64,000 nucleotides of DNA from Pantoea sp. CCBC3-3-1 (GCF_007981265.1 NZ_CP034363.1:2604001-2668000), one strand, 5' to 3'. Shown: positions 29,362-37,202, counted from the stretch's first letter. Numbers and translations: made by a program. Notes: generated from the letters alone by a model not told the origin.

Positions 29362-30081
29362 TTATCGACGCTGTGGCACGGCTTCAGTCGGCATGGTGTT
29401 CTGCATTCCATGCCAGAGCGTGCCGCTACGATGCCCATATTCACGAACAATTTCCGTGATTTTCTCAACCTGTTCGTTATGGCAGATAGTCAGTAGCTGC
29501 TGATAAAAATCACGCGCCAGCTGACGCGCTTCGGGATTGGAGAAATAGTGGCGGCCAACGCGCGTATAAAGCCCTTTCAGCCCGTTAAGGATTAACCCGT
29601 AAATCGGGTTGCCGGAAGCAAATGCCAGCCCACGGAAAATATTGTAATCCAGCTCGGTATAGGCTTCGGCTTTATCTTCGACCTGTTCCACAGCCACCAA
29701 TACCTCTTTCGCTTTATCCGGATAGTTGCGAATAGCGCGGCGGATAAAGACAGAGGAGATATCGGTGCGTACAGAGAGCAGATTATCAATAAGCTGCGGC
29801 ACGCTGTCGTGATCGAGACGCGCCAGCGTTTCTAAAATATTGAGACCGGAAGTTTCCCAAAAATTGTTCACTCGCGTTGGCTTACCATGCTGAATAGTCA
29901 GCCAGCCGTCTCGGGCCAGACGCTGTAGCACTTCACGCAATGTCGTTCGGGTAACGCCGATGAGCTCGGAAAGCTCGCGTTCTGCGGGCAAGATTGAACC
30001 TGGCGGAAAGCGGCTATTCCAGATGCTTTCGATAATATACTCTTCAGCGAAACCCGCAGGGCTCTGCGCCTTAATGACCAT
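29362..30081 (-). CDS. fadR: Fatty acid metabolism regulator FadR
   Basis: GntR-family repressor of fad genes and activator of fabA/fabB, released from DNA by long-chain acyl-CoA. 239 aa, exactly the E. coli length. The N-terminal winged helix (residues 5-75) has [39 protein letters not shown], and the C-terminal acyl-CoA binding domain has [24 protein letters not shown]. In E. coli nhaB is the divergent neighbour; here dsbB follows directly, so nhaB is lost or moved. A FadR operator lies before fadD in this window. Confidence 0.97.
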   Translation of the reverse strand: MVIKAQSPAGFAEEYIIESIWNSRFPPGSILPAERELSELIGVTRTTLREVLQRLARDGWLTIQHGKPTRVNNFWETSGLNILETLARLDHDSVPQLIDNLLSVRTDISSVFIRRAIRNYPDKAKEVLVAVEQVEDKAEAYTELDYNIFRGLAFASGNPIYGLILNGLKGLYTRVGRHYFSNPEARQLARDFYQQLLTICHNEQVEKITEIVREYGHRSGTLWHGMQNTMPTEAVPQRR

Positions 30082-30381
30082 AGCGTTTTGTTTCCATTGC
30101 GTTCAAACAGGAAAAATTCGGCTCATCATACCAGATGCCCCCGCCATCACATAGATCGTCGGCCGGGTAAACGGCGATCGCGTTACCACTTTTTCAAAAA
30201 CGACAGATCGCACCCGCTAAGGTGGCAGGGTTCAGGTCAGGCGCAGCCTTTGCCTGAAGAGAAAATTCGGGCGGGTCTGACTATCTAAATCATATTTAAG
30301 GTTAAAATTTCTGTCCGACGGCTGGCAGGGGCGGACTTTTGGTTTACACTGCCGCTTTGACGCTCACTACATGGAAAGAAT
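30082..30381. other. Gap between fadR and dsbB
   Basis: 300 bp holding the divergent promoters of fadR and dsbB. E. coli has nhaB here; no NhaB-like peptide can be read in any frame. A small hairpin CAGGC/GCCTG occurs around 30240. Nothing else is seen. Confidence 0.4.
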
Positions 30382-30912
30382 ATGTTGCGATATTTGAATA
30401 GCTGTTCCCGAGGACGTGGTGCCTGGCTGTTGCTGGCCTTAACGGCTATGGCTCTTGAAATGACCGCGCTCTGGTTCCAGCATGTCATGTTGCTTAAGCC
30501 CTGCGTGATGTGCATTTACGAACGCTGTGCCCTGTTCGGCGTAATGGGCGCCGGACTGGTTGGTGCCATTGCACCAAAAACGCCGCTACGCTGGGTTGCC
30601 ATCCTGATTTGGCTTTACAGCGCCTGGGAAGGCCTGCGCCTGGCGTGGGAACACACCATGATTCAGCTGCATCCCAATCCGTTTGTCACCTGTGATTTTG
30701 CGGCCCGTTTCCCTGGCTGGCTACCGCTGGATAAATGGCTGCCTTCGGTATTTGTCGCCAGCGGGGATTGTTCTGAGAACCAGTGGTCTTTGTTTACGCT
30801 GGGCATGCCGCAGTGGCTGATTGGTATTTTCGCCGCCTATCTTTTAATCGCGCTTTTCGTGCTTATTGCTCAACCTTTCAAAGCGAAAAAACGCGATCTG
30901 TTCTCTCGCTAG
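30382..30912 (+). CDS. dsbB: Disulfide bond formation protein DsbB
   Basis: Inner-membrane quinone reductase that reoxidises DsbA. 176 aa with four membrane helices. The two redox pairs are at the E. coli positions: Cys41/Cys44 (KPCVMC) and Cys104/Cys130 (VTCDF, SGDC). It borders the accessory region that starts immediately downstream. Confidence 0.96.
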   Translation: MLRYLNSCSRGRGAWLLLALTAMALEMTALWFQHVMLLKPCVMCIYERCALFGVMGAGLVGAIAPKTPLRWVAILIWLYSAWEGLRLAWEHTMIQLHPNPFVTCDFAARFPGWLPLDKWLPSVFVASGDCSENQWSLFTLGMPQWLIGIFAAYLLIALFVLIAQPFKAKKRDLFSR

Positions 30913-31045
30913 TTTTGCCGTATAGCCCGCCTGGGGTGGGCTGTGCCGCCAGCCCTCCCTACTGTCCTGACGTACCGCAGCCGGTTGAAAGAGCGCAGAC
31001 CAGCAACTACGCTAATAAGACCTCAACATTGTGGAAAGGGATTCA

Positions 31046-31216
31046 ATGAAAAACATTGCCTTAGCACTGTCTCTCGTTTTCTCACTCACCTTACTTGCCG
31101 GTTGTGCTCACTGGGGCGAACGCGATACTCACAGTCCGCCGCCCGCCCCTCCAGGCGGGCAACAGCTTCCTGGCGCACCGGGTGGCAGCGGTCCGGTTGG
31201 ACAACCTCAGGCCTGA
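31046..31216 (+). CDS. Small proline/glycine-rich lipoprotein
   Basis: 56-aa predicted lipoprotein. Signal sequence with lipobox LLAGC (Cys20), then a mature part of Pro, Gly and Gln (PPPAPPGG...). Good ribosome binding site AAAGG before ATG 31046 and a terminator after the stop. No family recognised. It lies at the edge of the region where E. coli has umuDC. Confidence 0.75.
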   Translation: MKNIALALSLVFSLTLLAGCAHWGERDTHSPPPAPPGGQQLPGAPGGSGPVGQPQA

Positions 31217-31231
31217 GCACCTCAACCACAG

Positions 31232-31257
31232 GAGCCTGGGCATACTCAGGCTCTTTC
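31232..31257 (+). terminator. Terminator after the small lipoprotein gene
   Basis: Stem GAGCCTG/CAGGCTC (31232-31238 with 31247-31253), loop of 8, followed by TTT. Confidence 0.65.
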
Positions 31258-31297
31258 TGCCGGGCTTATTAAAACTGCGAACCAGCAACGGCGGGTC

Positions 31298-32185
31298 TCA
31301 CGAAGACATCCCTTTATGGATGACATTTAACACTTTACTGAGATCGTCCAGCGCCACCTGACCTGAAGCGGACGCGTCACCAAGTGAGGCAAACGTCAGC
31401 GCCGATCCCGACAGCTCCCCACTCATCCTTGTTAATACGCCCGTGTCGCCCATGGCCATGGTTAGCAGCGGCCGCTGCGCAAAGCGCTGATGCATTTCCA
31501 GCGTGGCGGAAAGGAGCCGGAGAACGTCGCTGGCGTCGGCGGGCATAGCCGCCAGCTTAAGAATATCGGCTCCGCGCATTTGCTGTTCACGTAAACGAGA
31601 AACGATCTCCTCCGCCGATGGCGTGGCGTGAAGTTCATGGCTGGAGAGGATCACATGCCTGCCGCGTTGATGCACAAGATCGATAAGCGGTTCAGTTAAG
31701 AGCCGGTCGCGGTACATTTCAATATCCAGCAGGTCAAATTCGCCCTGCTGCAATAACACCTGATAAAGCTGCGCATACTGCCGATCGCTCACCGCCTTTT
31801 TACCGCCTTCGGCTTTGGTACGAAAAGTCAGCAGCAGGAGTTTGCCCGGCAGACGTTTGGCGATTTTATGAGAAAGCGCGGCCATGGCCTGACCATCAGT
31901 GCCGTTTTCCAGCGAGTCCAGGCGGAGCTCCAACATGTGGAAGTCGGTTCTTGCCGCAACGCTATCGACAAAATGCAGCACCTCGGATTCCGTCGTTGCG
32001 GTGGTGGGGATAATAATTTTGGGTTCGCCTTCGCCTATCGCAATGCCTTTCAGCTTCAGTACCGGTTTTTGCAGCGTCAGCGGTGGTGATTTTATCTGTG
32101 GCGCGTCAGCAGCGCTGCCTGATGAAGACATTAAGGAAAGTGCAATGATGGCGCTTCCAGACCCAATAAAATCTCTGCGATGCAT
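31298..32185 (-). CDS. Exported type I 3-dehydroquinate dehydratase
   Basis: Class I (Schiff-base) dehydroquinase, the AroD reaction: 3-dehydroquinate to 3-dehydroshikimate. 295 aa against about 252 for cytosolic AroD, the extra length being an N-terminal export signal. That signal is MHRRDFIGSGSAIIALSLMSS with an RRDFIG Tat-like motif and ASA/SAADA-type end. Active-site residues are all present: Glu86 (ELRLD), Glu156 (DIEMYRD), His183 (SSHELHATP), Schiff-base Lys210 (ADILKLAAMP), Arg253 (GVLTRMSGE). I chose ATG 32185 because upstream codons overlap AT-rich DNA with no coding character. A periplasmic role, for instance in quinate use, is inference; no shikimate or quinate genes are adjacent. 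Confidence 0.88.
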   Translation of the reverse strand: MHRRDFIGSGSAIIALSLMSSSGSAADAPQIKSPPLTLQKPVLKLKGIAIGEGEPKIIIPTTATTESEVLHFVDSVAARTDFHMLELRLDSLENGTDGQAMAALSHKIAKRLPGKLLLLTFRTKAEGGKKAVSDRQYAQLYQVLLQQGEFDLLDIEMYRDRLLTEPLIDLVHQRGRHVILSSHELHATPSAEEIVSRLREQQMRGADILKLAAMPADASDVLRLLSATLEMHQRFAQRPLLTMAMGDTGVLTRMSGELSGSALTFASLGDASASGQVALDDLSKVLNVIHKGMSS

Positions 32186-32382
32186 AGCGATCTCTACCCC
32201 TGTTTTACTGGTAAAGACTTCAAGCATAGCAAAACATTCCCCGCCCCTGGCCTTGCTACACCCCCGCAAAAATGCAACATCCCTTTGCCGTGCAGATATT
32301 GCCCCATTAAAAAAATTAAAAAAAGCCAGAAAGTTGCCGATGTTAAAGCCACTGACGTAATTCCACCCTTGAAGAGGCTTAC

Positions 32383-32691
32383 ATGGCAAACAAACATCCC
32401 GGCACTTGCCCACACTGCAGAAAAATAGTTTCTCCGCGCGTTCTTGGCGAAAACTTTCTGAGAAGAGACAAATGCGAGTGCACCTCGTGCCAGGGTATCG
32501 TCTACGCTTGCCGTACGCCAGGCTGCGGTCATTATGCTAAAGGCAGCGAAGCTTATGATGCCGAGTTTTGCCCGGCATGTGCGAATTCTCTTTCTGAGAG
32601 CGTCGCGTCGGTAGCGCAAAGCATTTTAGCTACCATCGCGGCGGGTGCAGCGGCGAAAGCAACCCGTAAGTTTAGCCCGGCAGAAGAGTAA
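32383..32691 (+). CDS. Zinc-ribbon-like protein, unknown function
   Basis: 102-aa protein with four cysteine pairs: CPHC (9-12), CECTSC (31-36), CRTPGC (44-49) and CPAC (63-66), so probably two zinc ribbons. An Ala-rich C-terminal helix follows (about 70-92, ATIAAGAAAKA). ATG follows GAAGAGG. Likely real from its codon use; no family is recognised. Confidence 0.75.
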   Translation: MANKHPGTCPHCRKIVSPRVLGENFLRRDKCECTSCQGIVYACRTPGCGHYAKGSEAYDAEFCPACANSLSESVASVAQSILATIAAGAAAKATRKFSPAEE

Positions 32692-32829
32692 GTTAAGCCT
32701 GAAATATCAGAGGCAACGCGACGTAAAAGTATTGCCTCTGTGACAAACCCGGCAAATACACAGATCAAAAAAGTGAAGCGGTGCAGGCTTGTTATAATGA
32801 CCTTATCAACCGCAAACTTTTGGTGACGT

Positions 32830-33135
32830 ATGCTTTGGCTCGAACAAGGTCTGTACCTGAGGGTAAAAGAGATGGATAACGGTCCTCGCCCTCTGCCCCT
32901 GCAAAGCGGTTTTAGTAGCGATACCGCTTATCGGGCGTTGGGCTGTTTTAACCCCTCCGAAACGTCGGACGCCTATTATATTCTTTCTAACGATCGTGAC
33001 GAGATTTGGTTTATCTGCAATCGTCATCTGCGCACCGTTTGTCTGGCCAGCGCCAGTGATGAATTTCGCATTCCACTGTTAAACAGCCAGCAAATTATCG
33101 GTGAGGTGGCGGGCATGGGTATTCGTCACAGCTGA
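32830..33135 (+). CDS. Hypothetical 101-aa protein
   Basis: Soluble protein with an aromatic core (AYYILSNDRDEIWFICNRHLRTVCL). GGTGAC lies just before the ATG and a terminator follows the stop, which support a real gene. I do not recognise the family. It lies at the left edge of the prophage relic and may be an accessory gene. Confidence 0.65.
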   Translation: MLWLEQGLYLRVKEMDNGPRPLPLQSGFSSDTAYRALGCFNPSETSDAYYILSNDRDEIWFICNRHLRTVCLASASDEFRIPLLNSQQIIGEVAGMGIRHS

Positions 33136-33148
33136 CCGGCAATATTGA

Positions 33149-33180
33149 GCGGCCTGATTTTCACAGGCCGCATTTATTTT
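33149..33180 (+). terminator. Terminator after 101-aa gene
   Basis: 8-bp perfect stem GCGGCCTG/CAGGCCGC with a 7-base loop followed by ATTTATTTT. It lies between convergent genes. Confidence 0.75.
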
Positions 33181-33557
33181 AGTGTCTCAATGGTTGAACC
33201 GTGAGAATTCATCACGTACACCCGATCCCCCGGATAGATGTACTGATACAGTACGCCGTCCGCTTCTTTGATCCCGGGCATTTTCACGCTGTCTACGTCG
33301 TTAATCAGCACGGCAACTGCATCTTCAACCAGTACGCCCTCCCTTTCACTGACCAGAATTTCCTCTTTTTGCAGGGTCTTTGTTTTTTCGGCATCTTCAA
33401 AAATGCCGGGCATTACCTCGGCAAAATCAGGATTGGGATGTTCACCGGTAAGCGCCAGTACAAATTCAAAGGTTTCAGAGCCTCGCCTTGCAATGGTGAT
33501 GCTGCCTACCTCACAGATATGGGTCACTCCGCCAATAATACTTTTTACGGTAAGCAT
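33174..33557 (-). CDS. Prophage-type hypothetical protein
   Basis: 127-aa acidic soluble protein (MLTVKSIIGGVTHICEVGSITIAR..., ending SHGSTIETLK), predicted mostly beta. GGGGA lies 6 bases before the ATG. It follows the lysozyme gene on the same strand; a 22-codon frame (33565-33633) with its own ATG fills the gap and ends in the ribosome binding site. Family not recognised; prophage origin inferred from the neighbour. Confidence 0.65.
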   Translation of the reverse strand: MLTVKSIIGGVTHICEVGSITIARRGSETFEFVLALTGEHPNPDFAEVMPGIFEDAEKTKTLQKEEILVSEREGVLVEDAVAVLINDVDSVKMPGIKEADGVLYQYIYPGDRVYVMNSHGSTIETLK

Positions 33558-33644
33558 GGTTATCCCCTGCCGTTCATCGCATTCATCCGCTCGCGAGAGC
33601 GAGGCCCGATAGCTTTCAGTTTGTCCATCAGCGCTGATCGATCC

Positions 33645-34082
33645 TTACGTCAGAAAGAGCGCCCTTTCTCGCTGACGGCGTTGCAGCAGCAGATCCGCCT
33701 TATTCCCGGCCCGCTTCCATTGCAAAAATTGATCCGCTGCCGCCTGGTAGTTGCTCTGATTAAGCTCACGCAGCAGTGTGGAACCGGTGAATGCAGCTTT
33801 CCCCACGTTGAAGACGAAGCTGCACAACGCATCATACTGATTCTGCGTGAGCGGCACCTTCACGTTGCTGCTTATGGCCGCTTCCACCCAGGCCAGATCG
33901 TTTCGCAGAATGCTGGTTGACTGGTCCGGGGTGACGGCTATCCCTCTGGCAACAGGTTGCCCTTCTACCGTGCCCGTATGCCCGACACCAATAGTCCAGA
34001 TGCCGACCGAATCCTGATAAGCCGTAAGACGTTCGCCCTCTTCCTGCTTGATAAAGGCAATACCGTTAGTGCTGATTTTCAT
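33645..34082 (-). CDS. Phage lysozyme (glycoside hydrolase family 24)
   Basis: Endolysin of the T4/P22 type that cleaves the MurNAc-GlcNAc bond. 145 aa. The catalytic Glu-8-Asp-5-Thr pattern is in FIKQEEGERLTAYQDSVGIWTIGVGHT. NQYDALCSFVFNVGKAAFTGSTLL and RR..ERALF are typical of GH24. There is no signal peptide or SAR helix, so export would need a holin; none is recognisable nearby. This suggests a partial lysis cassette or domestication. Confidence 0.9.
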   Translation of the reverse strand: MKISTNGIAFIKQEEGERLTAYQDSVGIWTIGVGHTGTVEGQPVARGIAVTPDQSTSILRNDLAWVEAAISSNVKVPLTQNQYDALCSFVFNVGKAAFTGSTLLRELNQSNYQAAADQFLQWKRAGNKADLLLQRRQRERALFLT

Positions 34083-34409
34083 AGGTCGTATCTCCTGTCT
34101 GCAAAGCTACCCGGCGGGTGCTTTTTGCTGAGCGGGTTAACAAAATGAAAAAAGGCCCACCGAAGTGAGCCTCTGAAGAAGGGATCCAGACAAATGTACC
34201 GTGCAGAAACGCAAAAGCCCCGACCGGCAAAGGTCAGGGCTTTCTTTAATTTTATTGCTCAGCTGTCACGAGCTTACCGAAAATATAGAAGTCGCGCGTA
34301 ACACCTTCAAGTTTTCATGCGATCATTTTGCTGTTCATCACGTTTATGCAACAGGTTCGCGGCTTTAGCCTTTCAGATGAACGCCGTAATCGTAATGCAG
34401 AACAGGTTG
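34083..34409. other. Prophage debris with terminator-like hairpin
   Basis: No intact gene. A hairpin at 34214-34243 (AAAGCCC.GACC/GGTC.GGGCTTT) with T-rich flanks could end minus-strand transcription. A short minus-strand frame around 34310-34375 (KAKAANLLHKRDEQQNDRMKT) looks like a decayed coding remnant. Confidence 0.45.
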
Positions 34410-34766
34410 TTACGGTTTGTTTTCAAACCCAATTCCGGCAGCTTCGGCAACGTTAGTGAGCCCTTTTTCATCGAGTTCACTGTCTGATTGCTCTACAAGC
34501 TTGGATATTGAAAGCAGTTCCTGGAATTCAGCAAGGAGCAACGCTGCATCGGATTTTAAAATCTCGTCTGCCTCAGCAGATTCTATCACCGTATTAATGG
34601 CTTTATTAGCACTCTCCACCATATTGGTGACGCCGCCCCTTTTACCTACGGCTAAAACCAGAGCGCTTATGAGTAAAGATTGAGCTTCGATTCTTGCGGT
34701 TAGCTTTTTCGTTTCTGCATCAAGCTTAGAGATTTTAGCAAGCATGCTCAAAATGACATTTTTCAT
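34410..34766 (-). CDS. Hypothetical helical prophage protein
   Basis: 118-aa protein, rich in Ala, Leu, Glu and Ser, predicted almost entirely helical or coiled (LSMLAKISKLDAETKKLTARIEAQ...), ending GIGFENKP. I start at the third possible ATG (34766) since GGGA lies 6 bases before it. GC content is lower than that of the core genes. No family recognised. Confidence 0.6.
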   Translation of the reverse strand: MKNVILSMLAKISKLDAETKKLTARIEAQSLLISALVLAVGKRGGVTNMVESANKAINTVIESAEADEILKSDAALLLAEFQELLSISKLVEQSDSELDEKGLTNVAEAAGIGFENKP

Positions 34767-34795
34767 AAACATTCCCAGGTGCAAAGAGAAAAAGT

Positions 34796-34943
34796 CTACT
34801 CTTCAGAGGAGAAGCCGCAATACAAATAAATCTTAAATTTTCCCTGGTATTCCGGGGGAGGGTCAGATTGATAAAGCGCGCTATTGCTTAAGCGGCCTCT
34901 GTGTCAGCCCCAGTCGCTTACGGATAACGCGTAAGTTATTCAC
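34796..34943 (-). pseudogene. Broken Cro-like regulator
   Basis: After a strong GGAGGAG, GTG 34943 begins MNNLRVIRKRLGLTQ, a typical helix-turn-helix N-terminus of Cro/CI proteins. The frame then stops (RPLKQ stop). One base shifted, a coding-looking stretch continues GRLSNSALYQSDPPPEYQGK and on to a stop at 34796. The length is 3n+1, as for a frameshift or internal deletion. It diverges from the CI-like gene across operator dyads, the position of cro in a lambdoid immunity region. Confidence 0.6.
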
Positions 34944-34966
34944 AGGCTCCTCCTCAAAACTAAATA

Positions 34967-35015
34967 ATACATTTTGTACATTAATGCATCAAGATAGATA
35001 CACAAAATGTGTATC
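34967..35015. promoter_or_regulatory. Phage operators between cro-like and CI-like genes
   Basis: Dyads of the form ATACA-NNN-TGTAT: 34967-34979 (ATACATTTTGTAC) and the extended perfect 19-mer GATACACAAAATGTGTATC at 34997-35015. They sit just upstream of the repressor start and the cro-like start. Similar dyads recur at 36867-36904. Confidence 0.75.
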
Positions 35016-35047
35016 GCGCAAAACAATACGGATTGTATGATGCAATC

Positions 35048-35707
35048 ATGAATATGAAATGGAATGAGCTCGCTAAAATCCGCATGCGTGACATGGGGAT
35101 CGGGCAAGAAAAATTGTCTGAGCACCTTGGCATCACCAAAGGTGCTGTCAGTCATTGGTTAAACGCGCGCAGAGAACCCAGCCTCGAAGATATAGCCAAA
35201 ATTATGCGCTATCTTGGCCTGAAGGCGTTCGTTGTAAACCATGATGGAACCATAGCGCCAGCAGGTTCCATTAGTAATGTGGATGGATATAAACCCTATA
35301 CGCCAGGCAAGCGTTATCCCGTACTGAGTAAAGTGCAGGCCGCAGCATGGGCTGAAGCTTGTGAGCCCGACAATCTCAAGGATATTGACTTGTGGCTTGA
35401 GTCAGACGCCAGCACCCAGGGAGAAGGGTTTTGGCTCGAGGCGGACGGCGATTCCATGACTGCACCGATGGGACTCAGTATCCCGGAAGGTACGTTCGTG
35501 CTGTTCGACACCGGACGGGAGCCGATAAATGGCAGCCTGGTCGTGGCTAAACTGGTTGACGATAACCCGGCGACTTTCAAGAAGCTGGTTGTAGACGGCA
35601 GTCAGAAATACCTGCGGGGACTAAACCCGCAGTGGCCCATGGTGCCCATCAACGGCAACTGCCGGATTATCGGCGTGGCGATTGAGACAAAGATGCGGCT
35701 GGTTTAG
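35048..35707 (+). CDS. CI-like phage repressor (HTH-S24 peptidase)
   Basis: 219-aa repressor. The N-terminal HTH (about 4-58) is KWNELAKIRMRDMGIGQEKL...KGAVSHWL; the C-terminal S24 auto-cleavage domain has Ser136 (DGDSM) and Lys178/179 (ATFKKL). In relatives the scissile Ala-Gly lies at V.AG.W; here that stretch reads VQAAAW (about 97-101), so the Gly is replaced by Ala and RecA-stimulated cleavage may be impaired. ATG 35048 (MNMKWNEL) is chosen; the GTG at 35009 lies inside an operator and ATG 35054 is possible. Confidence 0.88.
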   Translation: MNMKWNELAKIRMRDMGIGQEKLSEHLGITKGAVSHWLNARREPSLEDIAKIMRYLGLKAFVVNHDGTIAPAGSISNVDGYKPYTPGKRYPVLSKVQAAAWAEACEPDNLKDIDLWLESDASTQGEGFWLEADGDSMTAPMGLSIPEGTFVLFDTGREPINGSLVVAKLVDDNPATFKKLVVDGSQKYLRGLNPQWPMVPINGNCRIIGVAIETKMRLV

Positions 35708-35760
35708 GTTACCGCCTCTAAAGGATGTGGATAGTAAAACTGATTTAAGGAGTATTAAAA

Positions 35761-36294
35761 GTGCAGATCTGCATGATGGATTATGGAAGTCTTTCTCAAG
35801 ATGGTAAAAGCCTAAAGTTAAATTGTTACGGGGTGGGCTCTTTTGACGTTCTGTCGGGTATTGAGCGCTTTATTAACAAACCCAACTGTTCAGACATTGA
35901 GAAGGCTGCAATCCCACCCGGCACTTATTGGATTGTCGACAGGCCAACAGGAAGCTTACTCAACCAGTTACGCGCAGAAGCCATTGATATGTACCATCTT
36001 TATAAAAATCATCATTCTGAATGGTTTGGACTGTATAGTGCAGAAACAATGAGCGACTATGTTTTTGTAAACGGTGTTCGCCGTGGGAGCTTCCGATTAC
36101 ATCCTCTCAATACTGATGGTTCCGGTGTATCATGGGGATGCATTACGTTCTACAAATCATCTGATTTCCAAACTTTAAGAAAATCGCTGTTAAACCGTAA
36201 AAAAATCCGCGTTCCGGGTGGCAAAGGTCTTATGGCGTATGGTCGGATCGATGTTCGTGGAGTTCCGGACTTTTCTAAGTGTGAAGTAAAATGA
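35761..36294 (+). CDS. Tlde1-type (DUF2778) peptidoglycan-targeting toxin
   Basis: 177-aa protein of the DUF2778/Tlde1 family, L,D-transpeptidase-like enzymes; Salmonella Tlde1 is a type VI secretion effector acting on tetrapeptide stems. Family marks: IPPGTYWIVDRPTG (51-64), HHSEWFGLY (84-92), NGVRRGSFRLHP with catalytic His114, and SWGCITF with catalytic Cys127. GTG 35761 has AAGGAG nine bases upstream. No signal peptide, as in secreted T6SS cargo. No T6SS gene is in the window. GC is visibly lower than in the core genes. Confidence 0.85.
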   Translation: MQICMMDYGSLSQDGKSLKLNCYGVGSFDVLSGIERFINKPNCSDIEKAAIPPGTYWIVDRPTGSLLNQLRAEAIDMYHLYKNHHSEWFGLYSAETMSDYVFVNGVRRGSFRLHPLNTDGSGVSWGCITFYKSSDFQTLRKSLLNRKKIRVPGGKGLMAYGRIDVRGVPDFSKCEVK

Positions 36295-36506
36295 AAATTA
36301 TCATTTTTTTTATCGTTTTTGTCGCTGTAATGGTTTTTATTCCTGATAGTTTATTGAGCAGCTTAGTTGAGCATCACGTTAACATCAGTGGTGATGGTGA
36401 AGACGCTATGGACAACTTTGAGTTTACGGTTATTGCTGCTAAAGCTGCACTCTCTACCGTGGCGGCTCTGGTAGCCTTATGGCTGTATCGAAAACGGAAA
36501 GTCTGA
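36291..36506 (+). CDS. Candidate membrane immunity protein
   Basis: 71-aa protein overlapping the toxin stop by four bases (ATGA), so translation is coupled. Two membrane segments (about 2-20 and 49-66) enclose a short acidic loop that would be periplasmic, and the C-terminus is basic (YRKRKV). Position and topology suit an immunity protein against a periplasm-acting toxin. This is inference; the sequence itself matches no family that I know. Confidence 0.65.
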   Translation: MKIIIFFIVFVAVMVFIPDSLLSSLVEHHVNISGDGEDAMDNFEFTVIAAKAALSTVAALVALWLYRKRKV

Positions 36507-36747
36507 AAACTTAAGCGCACTGGCCGGACCCGTTCCTGCCACCCTCTATCCAGAGGGGTCACTTGGTGAGTTTCGCCGCTGGCTTCGTGAAGATTACGTA
36601 CCTAAGGGTTTTCGTGAGTACCTCTCCGACAAGGTAGAGCAGAGAGTCATTGAAAATAAAAAGGCCCTTGAGGTCTTAGCAAATTTACGCAGGCCCGAAT
36701 TGCCAAAAAATAAGCCGGGTGAAGTCCCAGCTCACGAGCCACATTAA
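36478..36747 (+). pseudogene. C-terminal coding remnant after the toxin-immunity pair
   Basis: An open frame without any usable start runs to a TAA at 36747 and reads like protein (NLSALAGPVPATLYPEGS, later EFRRWLREDYVPKGFREYL), ending GEVPAHEPH. It overlaps the immunity gene end in another frame. It looks like the tail of a lost phage or secretion-related gene; family not recognised. Confidence 0.5.
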
Positions 36748-36750
36748 ATA

Positions 36751-36774
36751 GCCCGCCACTAAGCGGGCTTTTTT
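36751..36774 (+). terminator. Terminator of the toxin-immunity unit
   Basis: Stem GCCCGC/GCGGGC with a six-base loop, followed by six T residues, three bases after the remnant stop. Confidence 0.85.
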
Positions 36775-36866
36775 GTGCCTGCGGCTTATCTCCCGCCTGA
36801 GATTTGCCCTCTGGAAAATAAATAACCTTAAAAAACGTCACATAACGTATACACCACAAAATATGT

Positions 36867-36904
36867 ATACATTTCGTATTATGCAGTGAAGATACATTTT
36901 GTAT
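36867..36904. promoter_or_regulatory. Distal operator-like dyads
   Basis: ATACATTTCGTAT (36867-36879) and the perfect ATACATTTTGTAT (36892-36904) match the dyads at 34967-35015; a further GTATACA lies at 36847. They would be bound by the same repressor. The gene they once controlled is not intact. Confidence 0.6.
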
Positions 36905-37202
36905 ATTAAACCCCATCAGCAGTAAACGAGTGTAGTCAAGCTGAAACCATGCTCACCGCACCAGAATCGGACGCCAGCAGGCAATAGTGGTTAACCTGCG
37001 TGAGAAGGATAAGACAAGGGTTGATACTTCATTGCCCGGCAGATGGGGCACCCTTCATCGCAGATGATTTACAACGTATAGGGCAAATAGATGAGCGAGA
37101 ACAGTCTGGACCAAATTGGTCTTTTAAACGCCAGATTTAGCACTAATGCCCCACTCATGCCACAGAGTGATGTAAGTTGACCATCAATCTTTTTTAAATC
37201 AA
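36905..37202. other. Decayed right end of the prophage relic
   Basis: 298 bp with no ORF longer than about 26 codons. Short frames (for example GTG at about 36990 reading VNLREKDKTRV) look like fragments of a deleted phage gene. No attachment-site repeat could be identified by eye. Confidence 0.4.

Noticed and set aside
30082-30381. Remnant of nhaB between fadR and dsbB
   Set aside because: No frame shows NhaB-like peptides; the gap appears to be only promoters.
36647-36916. 89-aa minus-strand ORF in the prophage relic
   Set aside because: It runs through the terminator and the operator dyads and is antisense to the coding-like remnant; no ribosome binding site.
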